Positions 41,573 through 49,748 of a stretch of DNA of 64,000 bases are shown one piece after another. The notes beneath the pieces are model-generated. The model was not told the origin of the DNA. It did no database searches and worked only from the letters and a program-made list of their open reading frames with translations. How positions within the stretch are numbered: position 1 is the first letter of the stretch; every line of letters starts with the position of its first letter. This DNA comes from Reichenbachiella ulvae. GTDB lineage: Bacteria; Bacteroidota; Bacteroidia; Cytophagales; Cyclobacteriaceae. The stretch lies in assembly GCF_025833875.1 (NCBI RefSeq), contig NZ_JAOYOD010000001.1:3906001-3970000 (forward strand), given 5' to 3'. A program made the position numbers and the translations under genes.

Positions 41573-42967
41573 ATGAAGAAGATATTTAACAACTTATTTG
41601 TCCGCTTTTGTGCATTTGCTACGCTGATGTTCTTACTCAGCCAGTGCGGAAGCAAAAAGTCTGAAGAAAGTAGCACGGAGGTTCTCTCCGATGCTACCTC
41701 TCAAACCGTTCAATTAGAAATTGAAAAGCCACAGTTGACTTTTGGTTTTATCAAACTGACTGATATGGCCCCACTGGCCATCGCTAAAGAGCTTGGCTAT
41801 TTCGAAGATGAGGGACTTTTCGTAACTATCGAAGCACAGTCTAACTGGAAAAACGTGTTGGATAGAGTAATAGATGGTCAGCTAGACGGCTCTCACATGT
41901 TGGCAGGTCAGCCAATCGCGGCAGGAGCTGGATTCGGTCGTCAGGCCAAACTAGTTACTCCATTCTCTATGGACCTGAACGGTAATGGTATCACGGTTTC
42001 AAACGAAGTTTGGAGCAAAATGGAGCCAAACGTACCAAAGGACGAGAACGGAAAACCAATACATCCAATCAAGGCGGATGCTTTGGCGCCAGTAATCGAC
42101 GAGTACAAAAAAGACGGAAATGCATTCAAAATGGGTATGGTATTCCCGGTTTCTACTCACAACTACGAGATCAGATACTGGTTAGCAGCTGCAGGTGTCA
42201 ACCCAGGTTTCTACACTGCTGAGAACATTCAGGGACAGGTAGATGCTGATGTATTACTATCTGTAACACCTCCACCACAAATGCCAGCTACACTAGAAGC
42301 AGGTACGATCTACGGATACTGTGTAGGTGAGCCTTGGAATCAGCAAGCTGTTTTCAAAGGAATCGGTGTGCCAGTGACCACTAACTACGACATCTGGAAA
42401 AACAACCCAGAGAAAGTATTTGTAATGACTAAGGATTTTGTAGAAAAGTATCCAAATACGGCTGTTGCTGTGACAAAAGCACTGATCAGAGCTGGTAAAT
42501 GGCTGGATACGCCAGGCAACAGACCTGAAGCGGTAGGTATTCTTTCTATGCCAGAATATGTAGGTGCAGACTCTGTCGTGATCGCCAACTCAATGACTGG
42601 AACCTTCGAATTCGAAAAAGGGGACAAGCGCTCAATGCCAGATTTCAACGTGTTCTTTAGATATCACGCGACTTATCCATACTACTCTGACGGAACCTGG
42701 TTCCTGACTCAAATGAGAAGATGGGGACAAATTCCAGAGTCTAAGCCAGCAGAATGGTACTCAGAAACGATCAAGGAAATCTACAGACCTGATGTCTGGG
42801 AAAAAGCGGCTCAGCTACTATTGGAAGAAGGCTATTTGACAGAAGAGGAGATTCCAAAAACAGATGGGTACAAGCCAGCTACTGCTGACTTCATCGATGG
42901 TATCACTTACGACGGAAAAGATCCAATCGGTTATATCAACAGCTTTGAGATTGGAAACAAGGACTAA
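41573..42967 (+). CDS. nrtA: Nitrate-binding lipoprotein of an NrtABCD-type ABC transporter
   Basis: A 464-residue solute-binding lipoprotein (lipobox LSQC, acylated Cys25). The CmpA/NrtA pattern is clear: [21 protein letters not shown] near residue 57-77, then [39 protein letters not shown] near 195-212, and [12 protein letters not shown] near 245-256. Length matches NrtA. It delivers nitrate (possibly nitrite, or bicarbonate in paralogues) to the NrtB permease. The neighbouring narK, amt and sensor genes favour nitrate. Separated from nrtB by a 157-base gap holding a repeat element. Confidence 0.88.
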   Translation: MKKIFNNLFVRFCAFATLMFLLSQCGSKKSEESSTEVLSDATSQTVQLEIEKPQLTFGFIKLTDMAPLAIAKELGYFEDEGLFVTIEAQSNWKNVLDRVIDGQLDGSHMLAGQPIAAGAGFGRQAKLVTPFSMDLNGNGITVSNEVWSKMEPNVPKDENGKPIHPIKADALAPVIDEYKKDGNAFKMGMVFPVSTHNYEIRYWLAAAGVNPGFYTAENIQGQVDADVLLSVTPPPQMPATLEAGTIYGYCVGEPWNQQAVFKGIGVPVTTNYDIWKNNPEKVFVMTKDFVEKYPNTAVAVTKALIRAGKWLDTPGNRPEAVGILSMPEYVGADSVVIANSMTGTFEFEKGDKRSMPDFNVFFRYHATYPYYSDGTWFLTQMRRWGQIPESKPAEWYSETIKEIYRPDVWEKAAQLLLEEGYLTEEEIPKTDGYKPATADFIDGITYDGKDPIGYINSFEIGNKD

Positions 42968-43002
42968 ACATCCACTTCATTATTAGTTATCTAGATTGAA
43001 AA

Positions 43003-43073
43003 ATGTCATTTCGGGCTTGGAACCCGAGGTAGCGTGCAGTAATGCCAAGGGACTCTCAGTTTCGAAATGACAT
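43003..43073. repeat. REP-like palindromic element between nrtA and nrtB
   Basis: An 11-base perfect inverted repeat (ATGTCATTTCG and CGAAATGACAT) flanks an inner imperfect palindrome of about 49 bases. Elements starting TGTCATTTCG are known in many Bacteroidota genomes as dispersed intergenic palindromes. Its place inside the operon could form an RNA stem that adjusts expression of the downstream genes. Only one copy is in the window. Confidence 0.55.
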
Positions 43074-43102
43074 CTTTCCCAAATAATACGAACACTTAAT
43101 AC

Positions 43103-43118
43103 ACGTACTTAAATACTT
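43103..43118 (+). promoter_or_regulatory. Weak TACGTA-like box upstream of nrtB
   Basis: ACGTA and TACTT separated by six bases, seven bases before the nrtB ATG. It differs in spacing from the 5-4-5 sites nearby and may not be functional. Confidence 0.25.
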
Positions 43119-43124
43119 AATACA

Positions 43125-44225
43125 ATGAAAGATAAGATCATCAAAACCATACGATTCATCGGTCTCGGGTTTCTCGAGCCATTGATTCGACTATTTTATG
43201 CGGAGGAGCGTCAGAAAAACGCCACAGCTTTTGTCAAAAGAGCCTTATTCCCATTGTTCTCAATTGGACTATTCTTGATCATTTGGCACAGCGGTGCAAC
43301 CTACCTCTACAATCAGGAAGCCAGTAGAAAAATTGAAAAAGCCCGTACCGACCAGGGCGAAGCAGCAGCTTTAGAAATGGAAGCTTGTATAGAAGCAGGC
43401 AATGTATCCTGCCAACCAAACACCTTACCTTCTCCAAAGCAGGTATGGGGCGCCTACCTTTCTTTGCTAGACGATCACAGAAACATCGCAAAGAAAAAGG
43501 ATGAGTTCGAAGAAAAAACAGCAAAAATCAATGCTAAAAGAGCGGAAAACGGTGAAGACCCTATTACCTATACAGGTCGTCCTTCTTTCGTAGATCAAAT
43601 CAAAACCAGTATCAAAACAGTATTTGCAGGTTTCCTTTTGTCTGCATTGATCGCTATTCCTATTGGTATCATCATCGGGCTTAGCTCCACGCTAAGAACC
43701 TCCTTCAACTGGTTGATTCAAATCTTTAAGCCCGTATCACCAGTAGTTTGGTTGCTTTTGGTATTTATGATCATCAAAACGTTGATCACTGATCCGAATT
43801 TGGACAAATCTTTCATGATCTCCTTTATATCCGTAGGTCTATGTGCCATGTGGGCGACTTTGGTCAACACCAGCATGGGCGTATCTACAGTGGACAAAGA
43901 TTTCATGAATGTATCTAAAGTATTGAGACTATCTGTTGGTAAAAATATTTTTAAAGTTATCCTACCAGCATCCTTTCCTTTGATTTTCACAGGATTGAGA
44001 ATTACGCTTTCGGTAGCTTGGATGGTACTGATTGCCATCGAACTATTGGCTCAGAGTCCAGGTCTGGGATCATTTGTCTGGGAGGAATTCCAAAATGGTG
44101 CAAATGACTCGAATGCCAAGATTATTGTAGCCATGTTCGTGATTGGAATCATCGGTTTTGCACTCGACAGAATCATGCTTACGATTCAAAAGTTCGTGTC
44201 ATTTGACAAATCAGAAGTAGCCTAA
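43125..44225 (+). CDS. nrtB: Nitrate ABC transporter permease
   Basis: A 366-residue inner-membrane permease. TM1 (about 42-62) is followed by a long periplasmic segment (about 63-155) with a coiled charged stretch and two cysteines (EACIEAGNVSC), then the ABC-permease core (about 160-362). The core includes the ATPase-coupling EAA loop region near VLRLSVGKNIFKVILPASFPLIFTGLR (split around 265-291). Cyanobacterial NrtB is ~275 residues, so this copy carries ~90 extra residues near the N-terminus. It pairs with the two ATPases downstream. Confidence 0.88.
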   Translation: MKDKIIKTIRFIGLGFLEPLIRLFYAEERQKNATAFVKRALFPLFSIGLFLIIWHSGATYLYNQEASRKIEKARTDQGEAAALEMEACIEAGNVSCQPNTLPSPKQVWGAYLSLLDDHRNIAKKKDEFEEKTAKINAKRAENGEDPITYTGRPSFVDQIKTSIKTVFAGFLLSALIAIPIGIIIGLSSTLRTSFNWLIQIFKPVSPVVWLLLVFMIIKTLITDPNLDKSFMISFISVGLCAMWATLVNTSMGVSTVDKDFMNVSKVLRLSVGKNIFKVILPASFPLIFTGLRITLSVAWMVLIAIELLAQSPGLGSFVWEEFQNGANDSNAKIIVAMFVIGIIGFALDRIMLTIQKFVSFDKSEVA

Positions 44226-44244
44226 GTAGTTGAATATTAACTAC
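44226..44244 (+). promoter_or_regulatory. Short inverted repeat between nrtB and nrtC
   Basis: GTAGTT and AACTAC, six-base arms around a seven-base spacer, immediately after the nrtB stop. The arms resemble half-sites of the ACTACGTAGT box seen at other promoters here, but the arrangement differs. Confidence 0.3.
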
Positions 44245-44280
44245 TAGAATTATTTCAATCACAATTAACTACAACAAAAA

Positions 44281-45165
44281 ATGGCATTTTTAGAACTGAA
44301 CAATGTAAGCAAGTCATATGGCACTGGCAAGGAAAAAGTTCCAGTGCTCAAAGACATCAACCTTCATGTAGAAGAAGGGGAATTTGTAGCCATCGTGGGT
44401 TTTACGGGTAGTGGCAAGACCACATTGATCAATCTGATCAATGGTCTGCACTTCCCCGATGGTGGAGAGGTATTGCTCAACGGTAAACCGATCAAAGGTC
44501 CAGGACCAGATAGAGGAGTTGTTTTTCAAAACTATTCCCTCCTTCCCTGGCTCAGCGTAAGAGACAATGTGAAGCTGGCGATAGATGAAGTATATCCGAA
44601 AGCTTCTAAACAAGAGAAAAAAGAACGCATAGAAAGGTATGTGGAGATGGTTCACCTTTCGCATGCAATTGACAAAAAACCGGCAGAACTATCCGGGGGT
44701 ATGAGACAAAGGGTGTCTGTAGCCAGAGCATTGGCCATGAATCCGGAAATGCTACTGATGGATGAGCCTTTGTCTGCATTGGATGCCTTGACAAGAGGAA
44801 CCCTGCAGGAAGAAATCGTGAACATCTGGAGCCAGGATCAAAAAACATGTTTGCTTATTACCAATGATGTGGACGAGGGTATTGTAATGGCGGATAGAAT
44901 TATTCCTTTGACTCCAGGGCCTAATGCTACATTGGGACCAGAATTCAAGGTGAACTTTGATCGTCCTCGAGTAATTACCGAGATCAACAAAGACCCTGAA
45001 TACAAGAAACTGCGGAATGAAGTGATCGAATACCTAATTGCCGTAGGTGCTACTAGAAAGCAAGAAACACACGAGGATTTAGTCTTGCCAGACCTAGAGC
45101 CTATCATGCCAGGCAGATTACAATGGGGCAAGAAAAAGCCGAAAGAGAAGGTAAAATACTTTTAA
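44281..45165 (+). CDS. nrtC: Nitrate ABC transporter ATPase, NrtC-like
   Basis: A 294-residue ATPase with Walker A GFTGSGKT (40-47), Q-loop [10 protein letters not shown], signature LSGGMRQ (137-143) and Walker B LLMDEP (158-163). The H-loop reads LITNDVDEG: Asn195 stands where the catalytic-switch His normally is. With the intact His of the second ATPase this implies an asymmetric ATPase pair. The [11 protein letters not shown] segment after it resembles cyanobacterial NrtC, but the C-terminal NrtA-like regulatory domain of that protein is missing; instead there is a ~60-residue basic tail. Confidence 0.88.
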   Translation: MAFLELNNVSKSYGTGKEKVPVLKDINLHVEEGEFVAIVGFTGSGKTTLINLINGLHFPDGGEVLLNGKPIKGPGPDRGVVFQNYSLLPWLSVRDNVKLAIDEVYPKASKQEKKERIERYVEMVHLSHAIDKKPAELSGGMRQRVSVARALAMNPEMLLMDEPLSALDALTRGTLQEEIVNIWSQDQKTCLLITNDVDEGIVMADRIIPLTPGPNATLGPEFKVNFDRPRVITEINKDPEYKKLRNEVIEYLIAVGATRKQETHEDLVLPDLEPIMPGRLQWGKKKPKEKVKYF

Positions 45166-45180
45166 CAGAGACACGTACAC

Positions 45181-46008
45181 ATGGAAGTTTTAGAAAAAGA
45201 AATAATACAAAAAAAGGCCAATAGCCAGGGTATTGATAAGCGTCCGGACATGCTAGTCTGTGATAACATTACCAAAATATATCCAACTCCAAAAGGAGAT
45301 TATACGGTACTATCAGACCTCCAACTGACAGTAAAAAAAGGGGAATTTATCTCCATCATCGGGCATTCGGGTTGTGGGAAGTCCACTTTGCTTTCGATGA
45401 TTGCAGGCTTGAACGATATCAGCGGAGGAGATGTACTAGTAGACAAGGATCCAATACGTGGGGCTGGGCCAGACAGAGCGGTAGTTTTTCAATCGCCTAG
45501 CTTGTTTCCATGGCTTACAGCACTCCAAAATGTAATGATTGGAGTAAAACAAGTATTCCCTCACGCAACTAAAAAACAAAAAGTCGATATTTGCACCTAT
45601 TATCTAGACAAAGTAGGATTGGGAAATGACCTTCACAAGAAGGCTATAGAACTGTCTCAGGGAATGCAGCAGCGTGTAGGAATCGCCCGCGCGTTTGCAT
45701 TGAAACCTAAAGTTTTGTTACTTGACGAGCCTTTCGGTATGCTCGATTCCCTGACTCGTGGTGAACTGCAAGACGTCCTGTTGGAAGTTTGGCAAAAAGA
45801 GCAAATCACCGCTCTGATGGTAACTCACGATGTAGACGAATCCATATTTTTGGCGGACCGCGTAATCATGATGACAAGCGGACCTTTTGCCAAAATTGGC
45901 GATGAGCTCAGAATCCCATTCGAACGGCCTAGAGATCGTGTACATGTCCTGGAACACGAGGACTACTACGATTATAGAAGCTATTTGATGAACTTTTTAA
46001 ACCATTGA
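45181..46008 (+). CDS. nrtD: Nitrate ABC transporter ATPase, NrtD-like
   Basis: A 275-residue ATPase with Walker A GHSGCGKST (61-69), Q-loop VFQSPSLFPW, a slightly altered signature LSQGMQQ (158-164), Walker B LLLDEP (179-184) and an intact H-loop His216 (MVTHDVDES). The N-terminal 24 residues are an extension. It would form a heterodimer with the NrtC-like protein 15 bases upstream. The next gene starts two bases after its stop, so the operon continues. Confidence 0.88.
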   Translation: MEVLEKEIIQKKANSQGIDKRPDMLVCDNITKIYPTPKGDYTVLSDLQLTVKKGEFISIIGHSGCGKSTLLSMIAGLNDISGGDVLVDKDPIRGAGPDRAVVFQSPSLFPWLTALQNVMIGVKQVFPHATKKQKVDICTYYLDKVGLGNDLHKKAIELSQGMQQRVGIARAFALKPKVLLLDEPFGMLDSLTRGELQDVLLEVWQKEQITALMVTHDVDESIFLADRVIMMTSGPFAKIGDELRIPFERPRDRVHVLEHEDYYDYRSYLMNFLNH

Positions 46009-46010
46009 TT

Positions 46011-46943
46011 ATGAAAAAATTGTCTGTGCAGTATCTGATTTTCCTTGGCATTCTCACAGTCGCCATTGTTACAAGTCAGATACTGATTCAGAAAGCTATC
46101 TCCGACAGTAAAACAGATTCTAGAATCATCAACATCTCGGGGAGACAGAGGATGCTTAGCCAGAAAATAACCAAAGCAGCCCTCAAACTTCAAAGCTGTG
46201 AGACTCGACAAGAGTTTTATGAGACTAAATTAGAATTGACCAATGCCGCAGATCTATGGTCCAGATCACATGAGGCACTGAAGCATGGAAATGAAAGTCT
46301 AGATGTAACTGAAATGAATCAATCAGCTACATTAAACAAACTATTTACCCAAATAGAACCTTTTTACAGCTCAATAATTGGAGCCGTAGAAAATGTAAAA
46401 AAACTTGGATACTCAGCGAGCCAGTCGGGCGAGCAAGAGGAAACACTGGCTGAAAGCGTAAAAATTATTTCCGGTAATGAAGCCAGCTTTCTAAAACTGA
46501 TGAACGACATCACTTTTGAGTATGATCACTTAGCCGCTCAAAAAGTAGAGGAGCTATCAAGCTCAGAATTCTATCTATTGGCAGTTGCACTTTTACTAAT
46601 AGTGCTGGAAGCATTCTTCATCTTCCGACCGATGATCAAAAACTCGAAAAAGAAAGACTCCGAGATTTCAGAATTGCACGACTATGTGCAGAAGTCGATT
46701 TCTTTCATAGGCAAAAGCCAGGAAGGTGAAAACCAGATAAAGGAAGCCGAAGAAAAAATAAAAATGCTAACAGAGGAAAACGTACAGTTAAGCATGATTG
46801 TGAAAAGCCTCGAAAACAGCAAAATAGTAGCTACTGGTGATCAAATCATAAAAGATTCTCAGATCGAACAGTTGAATAAGAAATATGAAAAAAAGATCAA
46901 AGGACTGGAAAGAGAACTAGCCAAAATCAAAACAGCCCTATAA
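46011..46943 (+). CDS. Membrane sensor with PilJ/NarX-type P-box and coiled coil
   Basis: A 310-residue protein: TM1 (about 7-27), periplasmic helical domain with IINISGRQRMLSQKI (about 39-53, a PilJ/NarX-like nitrate-binding P-box), TM2 (about 187-205), then a ~105-residue cytoplasmic coiled coil ending in basic KGLERELAKIKTAL. This is the layout of a nitrate sensor, but no kinase, HAMP or methyl-accepting output domain follows. The ATG at 46011 is preferred over a TTG at 46005. It is the last gene of the porin-nrt operon and could signal by contact with a partner such as the small GRQRML protein at 39391. That partner is a guess. Confidence 0.7.
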   Translation: MKKLSVQYLIFLGILTVAIVTSQILIQKAISDSKTDSRIINISGRQRMLSQKITKAALKLQSCETRQEFYETKLELTNAADLWSRSHEALKHGNESLDVTEMNQSATLNKLFTQIEPFYSSIIGAVENVKKLGYSASQSGEQEETLAESVKIISGNEASFLKLMNDITFEYDHLAAQKVEELSSSEFYLLAVALLLIVLEAFFIFRPMIKNSKKKDSEISELHDYVQKSISFIGKSQEGENQIKEAEEKIKMLTEENVQLSMIVKSLENSKIVATGDQIIKDSQIEQLNKKYEKKIKGLERELAKIKTAL

Positions 46944-46962
46944 GAAACCATTATTGGTAAAT

Positions 46963-46976
46963 AAGTATGTGTACGT
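46963..46976. promoter_or_regulatory. 5-4-5 operator site downstream of the sensor gene
   Basis: AAGTA-TGTG-TACGT, the same half-site arrangement as at 37015 and 39934, just before the terminator hairpin. It could serve the amt-phosphatase gene 258 bases downstream. Confidence 0.4.
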
Positions 46977-46980
46977 AACG

Positions 46981-47006
46981 GCCACCTGACTGCTCGCAGA
47001 GGTGGC
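46981..47006 (+). terminator. Terminator of the porin-nrt operon
   Basis: A 7-base-pair stem (GCCACCT and AGGTGGC), followed by TGTTTGTTT, 38 bases after the sensor gene stop. The remaining gap to 47233 holds no other convincing gene. Confidence 0.65.
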
Positions 47007-47201
47007 TGTTTGTTTATATACACTTACAAAAGCCTGTGGTAAAAACAGCTTTTCTCGTGCAAGTCTACATTTTATTGGCACTCCATTCTTACTAACATTG
47101 GCGATTATTGATAATCTATTGAAAAGCATGCTATGGAACTTCCCGTCTCGAAGACAGTAGCTCTATAGCCAAAGTATTAAACAACATTTACCAAAAATGA
47201 G

Positions 47202-47207
47202 TACGTA
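47202..47207 (+). promoter_or_regulatory. TACGTA box upstream of the amt-phosphatase gene
   Basis: A single TACGTA core (GAGTACGTAGAT context) 27 bases before the ATG at 47234. The partner half-site at the 5-4-5 position is not conserved. Confidence 0.35.
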
Positions 47208-47233
47208 GATCACTCAAAACTCGACTCATTTTC

Positions 47234-49534
47234 ATGAACCAAATCATTACTAATCTAGGCAATATAATTGCCGCCCCACCTGATCCGACCTTAACCCAAA
47301 CTGCCCAAATCATGGAGCTGAACCTTGATGATTTGTGGGTACTTGTTGCAGCTGCACTGGTATTTTTCATGCAGGCGGGCTTCAAGGTTTTAGAAACTGG
47401 CCTGGTAAAAAAGGAGCACAGATCAGGTATTGGTGCTAAAAATCTTTTGGATTGGGTCGCCGGAAGTATCGCCTTCTTTCTGGTAGGATTTGCCTTTATG
47501 TTTGGACATTCTGCCGATGGATTTATAGGACTAGATTATTTTTTTGGAGATAAACTCGATTCTGGTAAAATTCTGATTTTCTTCCTTTTCCAGCTGGCCT
47601 TTGCTGGTACCGCACTCACGATTGTATCAGGAGCTATGTCTGGTCGAACAGGTGTTGTTGCCTATTTCATCGTCTCCTTGATCACTGCGACGATTATCTA
47701 TCCGGTCTTTGGTCACTGGGCCTGGGGCAACCTCTGGATTAGCGACAATGAACCCTGGCTTGCAGCCATGGGTTTCATGGATTTTGCCGGTTCGACCGTC
47801 GTACACTCTACGGGAGCCTGGGTGGCGGTCATGGGGATTTACATGGTAGGCCCCAGACTTGGTCGCTACGATGCCTATGGTAGATTGCAACCCACTAAGG
47901 CCTCAGATTATGCCTATAGCATCCTAGGTGTCATGATTCTATGGCTCGGATGGTGGGGATTTAATGGAGGCAGTACCCTGGAGTTCAACGAGGACGTGGT
48001 AAAAATCATCCTGAACACCAATCTATCAGGAGCCGCGGCTTGTTTTGCTGCATTCTTTCATGCCTATTTCTTCCAGAACAAAACAGATGTAATCGAAAAA
48101 ATCGCTGGAGGTAGCTTAACCGGTTTGGTGGCCATTACAGCCTGCTGCAATGTGGTAACGCCAATTTCTAGTCTTTTAATTGGGCTATTATCAGGTGTCA
48201 TTCACAACATTTTCTATGTGATCATCTCTGAAAAATGGAAACTGGACGATCCAGTAGGCGCCATTGCAGTGCATGGAATCGGCGGGATATTCGGGACGCT
48301 ATGTGTTGCTCTCTTCGGTCAGGAAGAGTTGCTTGTTCATAGCCGTTGGATGCAGTTAGGGATCCAATTTATGGGTATTGCGACTTGCTTCATCTTCACC
48401 ACAGGTATTTCTTATGTGATGTTCACTATCATCAAGAAAACTATTGGACTTAGAGTGTCTCCTACAGAAGAAAAAAATGGTGCCTTTGTTGGGAACTACT
48501 CCCAAGAAATTGGCATAGATGAAAGAGATGATCAAAAAGTCGCTCAGGTTTCTATCCGTATCAGTGACAAAGGATACAACATCTATAACATCACAGAATA
48601 CTTATCTCTGAGTCAGGAAAGACGTAAAAAACTCATTGCCGAAGATAGAATCAAATACATGGATGAAGTAGGCTCTGTCATTCCTCCACTTGTCGCCGTT
48701 AGACAGCTTGGGCTTATGCTGGACACCATGAAGGACAAAGCCACTGCAGAAAGAGACGAGCTACGCAACAAGCAAAGCGAATTCGAAGGTTCATTGCAAC
48801 ATGCAGGATCCCTGCAAACTGCGGTATTAGAAGATGAAAACGCCCTAAAAGATTTATTTGAAGACTCTTTCTTATTATTCAGACCCAAAATAAAAGTGTC
48901 GGGAGATTTCTACTGGTTCAAGCAAATCTCCGGTTTCAAAGTCCTATTGGTTTCTAATTGTACTGGTACTGGAGTATCAGGAGGCTTCTTGGGCATGTTA
49001 GGTATGTCACTGGTCAAAGAGATATTCAGCACCAACAAACTGCTGTACCCAGACAAATTCCTAAAATTGCTTGACAAGAAGTTTGATCATTCTCTACGTA
49101 CTCGCACGCTCAGCGCCAAACTCAAGGATACTATGGACGTGTCGGTCATCATTGTTGATGAACTCAAGCAAAAAGTATACTTCTCAGGAGCTAACAATGA
49201 TTTAATTCACACCAGCTCTAGCGGATTAAATGAATATCCCGGAAGCAAATGGGCTATTGGAGAATCTTCTCCAGATGACAAAGTGAAATTTAAGCGTGAA
49301 GTCATATCGTACCTACCAGGAGAAATGATTTATCTGTACACTGATGGTTATGCCAAACAGCTCAATGACAATGGCAAAGAACTGGGAATGGAAAGCCTCA
49401 ATGCACAGCTCAAACAAGTGAAAGATCTGGACACCGAAGCGCAACATCGCATCCTTACTGCCGACCTCAGCGAATGGCAAGGTACAACTATGCAGACCGA
49501 TGATGTCCTATTGATCGGAATAAAACTACGGTAA
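47234..49534 (+). CDS. Ammonium channel (Amt) fused to SpoIIE/PP2C-type phosphatase domain
   Basis: A 766-residue fusion protein. Residues about 30-410 are an Amt/Rh channel with about 11 membrane segments and the pore residues Asp183 and His191 (MDFAGSTVVHS), His347 (VHGIGG), and the WGFNGGS segment (241-247). A linker (410-530) includes a coiled coil (about 495-530). Residues about 540-766 are a SpoIIE/PP2C-like domain with Asp558 (GDFYWF), Asp704 (LYTDG) and Asp756-Asp757 (TDDVLLIG). The central metal-site motif reads NCTGTGVSGG: Asn575 replaces the usual Asp and Thr the usual His of DxTGHG. It may sense ammonium and control a phosphorylated partner, or the domain may be inactive. No anti-sigma or anti-anti-sigma partner lies in the window. 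Confidence 0.9.
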   Translation: MNQIITNLGNIIAAPPDPTLTQTAQIMELNLDDLWVLVAAALVFFMQAGFKVLETGLVKKEHRSGIGAKNLLDWVAGSIAFFLVGFAFMFGHSADGFIGLDYFFGDKLDSGKILIFFLFQLAFAGTALTIVSGAMSGRTGVVAYFIVSLITATIIYPVFGHWAWGNLWISDNEPWLAAMGFMDFAGSTVVHSTGAWVAVMGIYMVGPRLGRYDAYGRLQPTKASDYAYSILGVMILWLGWWGFNGGSTLEFNEDVVKIILNTNLSGAAACFAAFFHAYFFQNKTDVIEKIAGGSLTGLVAITACCNVVTPISSLLIGLLSGVIHNIFYVIISEKWKLDDPVGAIAVHGIGGIFGTLCVALFGQEELLVHSRWMQLGIQFMGIATCFIFTTGISYVMFTIIKKTIGLRVSPTEEKNGAFVGNYSQEIGIDERDDQKVAQVSIRISDKGYNIYNITEYLSLSQERRKKLIAEDRIKYMDEVGSVIPPLVAVRQLGLMLDTMKDKATAERDELRNKQSEFEGSLQHAGSLQTAVLEDENALKDLFEDSFLLFRPKIKVSGDFYWFKQISGFKVLLVSNCTGTGVSGGFLGMLGMSLVKEIFSTNKLLYPDKFLKLLDKKFDHSLRTRTLSAKLKDTMDVSVIIVDELKQKVYFSGANNDLIHTSSSGLNEYPGSKWAIGESSPDDKVKFKREVISYLPGEMIYLYTDGYAKQLNDNGKELGMESLNAQLKQVKDLDTEAQHRILTADLSEWQGTTMQTDDVLLIGIKLR

Positions 49535-49557
49535 CTACGTAGTTTTATTCCGATCAA
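49511..49557. terminator. Perfect 20-base-pair hairpin at the 3' end of the amt fusion gene
   Basis: The last coding bases (49511-49530) are repeated in inverted form at 49538-49557, with a seven-base loop containing the TAA stop. A nested AACTACGTAGTT palindrome (49533-49544) includes the operator motif. There is no T-run. It can act as a terminator or RNA-stability element on either strand, and perhaps as a protein-binding site. Confidence 0.65.
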
Positions 49558-49686
49558 ATAGAAACAGTCTTTAAAAGCTTCTAAACAAGGTTTTTGTCTG
49601 CTTAACCAACTTATCGCATGTTTTTTTATGGGAATAAATTTGATTTACCATGATTATATAACATTATTTATAAGTTAATAGCATCA

Positions 49687-49728
49687 TACTTTTGCATATC
49701 ACTACGTAGTAAACGACATATCTACGTA
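49687..49728 (+). promoter_or_regulatory. Promoter and paired TACGTA operators of narK (second copy)
   Basis: TACTTTTG at 49687-49694 is an exact -7 match. Two boxes (ACTACGTAGT 49701-49710, TCTACGTAGT 49721-49730), 20 bases apart, follow immediately, the same spacing as at 39933/39953. The nearest box ends 18 bases before the ATG at 49749. Confidence 0.6.
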
Positions 49729-49748
49729 GTAGTAAAAGACTTGATATT

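Noticed and set aside
46938..47129. A 63-residue minus-strand frame after the sensor gene
   Set aside because: It spans the operon terminator and operator; no family or promoter.
49095..49100. TACGTA inside the amt fusion gene
   Set aside because: Lies in coding sequence without a paired half-site; probably chance.
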